NCBI GenBank assembly: GCA_031283825.1
Contig: JAITAZ010000125.1
Coordinates: forward strand, 1 to 6,870
Reading direction: 5' to 3'
DNA from: Planctomycetaceae bacterium
GTDB taxonomy: Bacteria > Planctomycetota > Planctomycetia > Pirellulales > Thermoguttaceae
DNA length: 6,870 nucleotides
Under the pieces are notes generated by a model that was not told where the DNA came from, searched no databases, and saw only the letters and a list, made by a program, of their open reading frames with translations. A program made the position numbers and the translations under genes. The stretch's first letter is position 1. Each line of letters opens with the position of its first letter. Of the stretch, positions 5,462 through 6,870 are shown piece by piece.

Positions 5462-6175
5462 TTTATTGAATTCGATACCTGCTTCTTTTCTGCCTTCTTC
5501 GATGGCGTCTGCGAGTTTTTTCATGATTACTTCGATTGAGCGTATTGAGTCGTCGTTTCCGGGAATTATCAGGTCAACTTCGTCTGGGTCGGAATCTGTA
5601 TCGATTAGCGAAACGGTAACGATTCCTAGTTTTTGAGCTTCTTTGACGGCGTTTTTTTCTTTTTTTGGGTCAACGATAATCATTGCTTCAGGGAATCTTG
5701 CCATATCTCTGATACCGTTTAGGTTGCGATACATTTTTCTGTATTCGCGTTGCAGCGACGACTGCATTTTTTTCGAGTAGGCGTGAAGTTCTTCACCTCC
5801 GAGAATATCTTCTAGTTCTTTTAGTCGATTTAATCTTGAGCGTATAGTTGGGAAGTTTGTTAGTGTTCCTCCGAGCCAACGGTCGGCGACATAAGGCATT
5901 CCGCAACGTGCGGCTTCGGTTCTGATTGATTCGGACGCTTGACGTTTTGTTCCGACAAACAAGATCAAACTGCCTTGTGCGGCGACTTGTTTAAGATATT
6001 TTTTCGCGCGAAGTATTCCTCTGACAGTTTCGCGGACATCGATAATGTGAATTAGTTTACGGCGACCGTAAACGTAGGGTCTCATTTTTGGGTTCCACAT
6101 GCTTGCGCGGTGTCCGAAATGGACTCCGGCGTCGATCAATTCCTGTACGGAAATTGGCGCAGAATTTTCTGACAT
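5453..6175 (-). CDS. rpsB: 30S ribosomal protein uS2 (S2)
   Basis: This is uS2, a late-assembling small-subunit protein that helps recruit bS1. The 240-residue product is complete: [22 protein letters not shown] near the start, [17 protein letters not shown] at about 34-50, [18 protein letters not shown] at about 71-88, the strongly conserved [11 protein letters not shown] at about 97-107, and the [20 protein letters not shown] and [23 protein letters not shown] blocks near the C-terminus. Start ATG 6173-6175 has only an AAAGAG-like purine stretch 7 bases upstream. The gene normally precedes tsf, but here the next gene is a cobalamin adenosyltransferase. Its stop is TAG (5453-5455), made partly by an inserted element, followed at once by an in-frame TAA. 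Confidence 0.97.
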   Translation of the reverse strand: MSENSAPISVQELIDAGVHFGHRASMWNPKMRPYVYGRRKLIHIIDVRETVRGILRAKKYLKQVAAQGSLILFVGTKRQASESIRTEAARCGMPYVADRWLGGTLTNFPTIRSRLNRLKELEDILGGEELHAYSKKMQSSLQREYRKMYRNLNGIRDMARFPEAMIIVDPKKEKNAVKEAQKLGIVTVSLIDTDSDPDEVDLIIPGNDDSIRSIEVIMKKLADAIEEGRKEAGIEFNKEN

Positions 6176-6327
6176 AGATTAACTCTTTCTTTTTGGGGCA
6201 GAATCCGTGCGGCACATTATCGCGTTGCGGAATTACCGCGAGGATAACGTTTTGGAAACTACCAATAATCGGTCTGGAAATTTTCTGCAAGCGTCGCGAT
6301 TCACAATAAGACAACATCTATACATTA

Positions 6328-6333
6328 ATTATA
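6328..6333 (-). promoter_or_regulatory. Possible -10 box for rpsB
   Basis: The minus strand reads TATATAAT here, containing a perfect TATAAT at 6333 to 6328. No convincing -35 hexamer lies 16-18 bases further upstream. If used, the rpsB leader would be about 145 bases. The call rests on a single hexamer in AT-rich DNA. Confidence 0.3.
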
Positions 6334-6479
6334 TAGTGTCGATTTACATTTTTTTCGAGCGCAGGCAGCGTTTAAAAGTCGTTTTGATTTATGGACCGAT
6401 CAAGGATCAAAACGTGTTAGTCAACATGACCAACGTTAATTGAAAATACTTTTTTAAACTGTTCACACTTAAATTTTCG

Positions 6480-6519
6480 GTTAGAGCCGCCAGCTTACCT
6501 TCGGAAAGCTGGCTTTAAC
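6480..6519. repeat. Hairpin of unknown role upstream of rpsB
   Basis: GTTAGAG...CCAGCTT (6480-6496) pairs with AAGCTGG...CTTTAAC (6506-6519), with a small CCG bulge and the loop ACCTTCGGA. No T run follows on either strand close by. It could be a terminator for a decayed neighbour, or another palindromic repeat. The surrounding 6176-6700 stretch contains no recognisable gene. Confidence 0.45.
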
Positions 6520-6684
6520 GCTCTTATGTCGCCGTAATTCATCGTGCGATCTGATAGTCGTCATTCAGATTTATTGAATCCTTAAAATTTTGCCAACTTC
6601 ATCAACGACTTAAAAAAGTTGCGAAAGTGTACCCGAATTATTTTTTTCGTCAATCGGGGGCAACGCCTAAATAATTAAACGATT

Positions 6685-6793
6685 ATTAACTCATGTTACG
6701 CACTTGTTACCACAGATCAGGTAGGCGACCTTTCGCCGAAAGGTCGCGTTACCGAAGGCAACAATAAAATGGATTCGACAATAGGGAATCTCT
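6685..6793 (-). repeat. Inverted copy of the left-end palindromic repeat block
   Basis: Bases 6714-6782 are the reverse complement of 447-515 at 66 of 69 positions. The neighbouring TAACTCATGTTACGC (6687-6701) corresponds to 543-557, and CAATAGGGAATCTCT (6779-6793) to 586-600, both inverted. The central hairpin GCGACCTTTCG/CGAAAGGTCGC (6725-6747) has 11-bp arms. The order of the last short block differs between the two copies, so they are mosaics of smaller units rather than one simple element. Confidence 0.75.
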
Positions 6794-6815
6794 AAAAACT
6801 CGTTTTTTTATTAAC

Positions 6816-6842
6816 CACAGAGAACACAGAGTTCACAGAGAG
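6816..6842. repeat. Three 9-bp tandem units CACAGAGNN
   Basis: CACAGAGAA, CACAGAGTT and CACAGAGAG follow one another directly. CACAGAG-rich strings of this kind recur between genes in several repeat-rich bacterial genomes. The array runs close to the window edge and may continue in a diverged form beyond it. Confidence 0.6.
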
Positions 6843-6870
6843 AATATTTTTTAAAAATTAAATTAAATTT

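Noticed and set aside
5276..5539. An 87-residue plus-strand reading frame, rich in Leu, Ile and Phe, across the element and the rpsB end.
   Set aside because: It is composed of AT-rich element DNA plus antisense of rpsB, with no Shine-Dalgarno. A small membrane protein cannot be supported.
6057..6443. Reading frames on both strands around the rpsB start.
   Set aside because: The minus-strand one is a shadow of the rpsB 5' end, and the plus-strand one (6207-6443) lies in the rpsB leader and has no recognisable features.

Overview
The window looks like chromosomal DNA from a low-GC planctomycete. The clearest sign is a DUF1559 protein with a prepilin-type methylation motif ([15 protein letters not shown] followed by [18 protein letters not shown]), a family greatly expanded in Planctomycetes. 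A small lipoprotein with a carboxypeptidase-regulatory-like fold follows it. Intergenic DNA is long, AT-rich and full of short palindromic and inverted repeats.

Layout. Positions 1-880 hold no convincing gene: a possible foldback element (109-253), a cluster of tight hairpins (359-515) and a long AT-rich leader with hairpins. From 885 to 2223 (+) lies the DUF1559 gene. It starts at a strong Shine-Dalgarno and ATG (885), but a run of 12 G (992-1003) throws the ribosome out of frame and it stops after 44 codons. Removing one G would fuse the start to the prepilin/DUF1559 body as a 445-residue protein, so the copy read here is in an OFF register. A terminator-like hairpin follows. From 2571 to 2984 (+) lies the lipoprotein gene. 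Everything from 3284 to 6175 is on the minus strand, in transcription order: rpsB (uS2), a PduO-type cobalamin adenosyltransferase, rplM (uL13) and rpsI (uS9). Positions 6176-6870 hold no recognisable gene: a possible rpsB promoter, a hairpin, an inverted copy of the 447-515 repeat, and a short 9-bp tandem repeat.

Mobile and repeat content. Two non-coding elements share GTAACCGTTCACGG-type terminal inverted repeats and are bounded by perfect direct repeats, of 10 bp (element 2400-2520) and 8 bp (element 5192-5453). They look like small non-autonomous insertions. The second landed exactly in the rpsB stop codon, changing TAA to TAG (followed at once by an in-frame TAA) and separating rpsB from the adenosyltransferase gene that used to start 12 bases downstream. 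A 52-bp foldback (3023-3074) and a lone end (284-296) belong to the same family. A second element type (GTAGAGACGCAA..., 3108-3202) sits between the convergent lipoprotein and rpsI genes.

The most noteworthy observation is the G12 tract in the DUF1559 gene: a candidate phase-variation (or transcriptional slippage) switch controlling a pseudopilin-like surface protein. The ribosomal genes are ordinary housekeeping genes, in an unusual order and without tsf beside rpsB.
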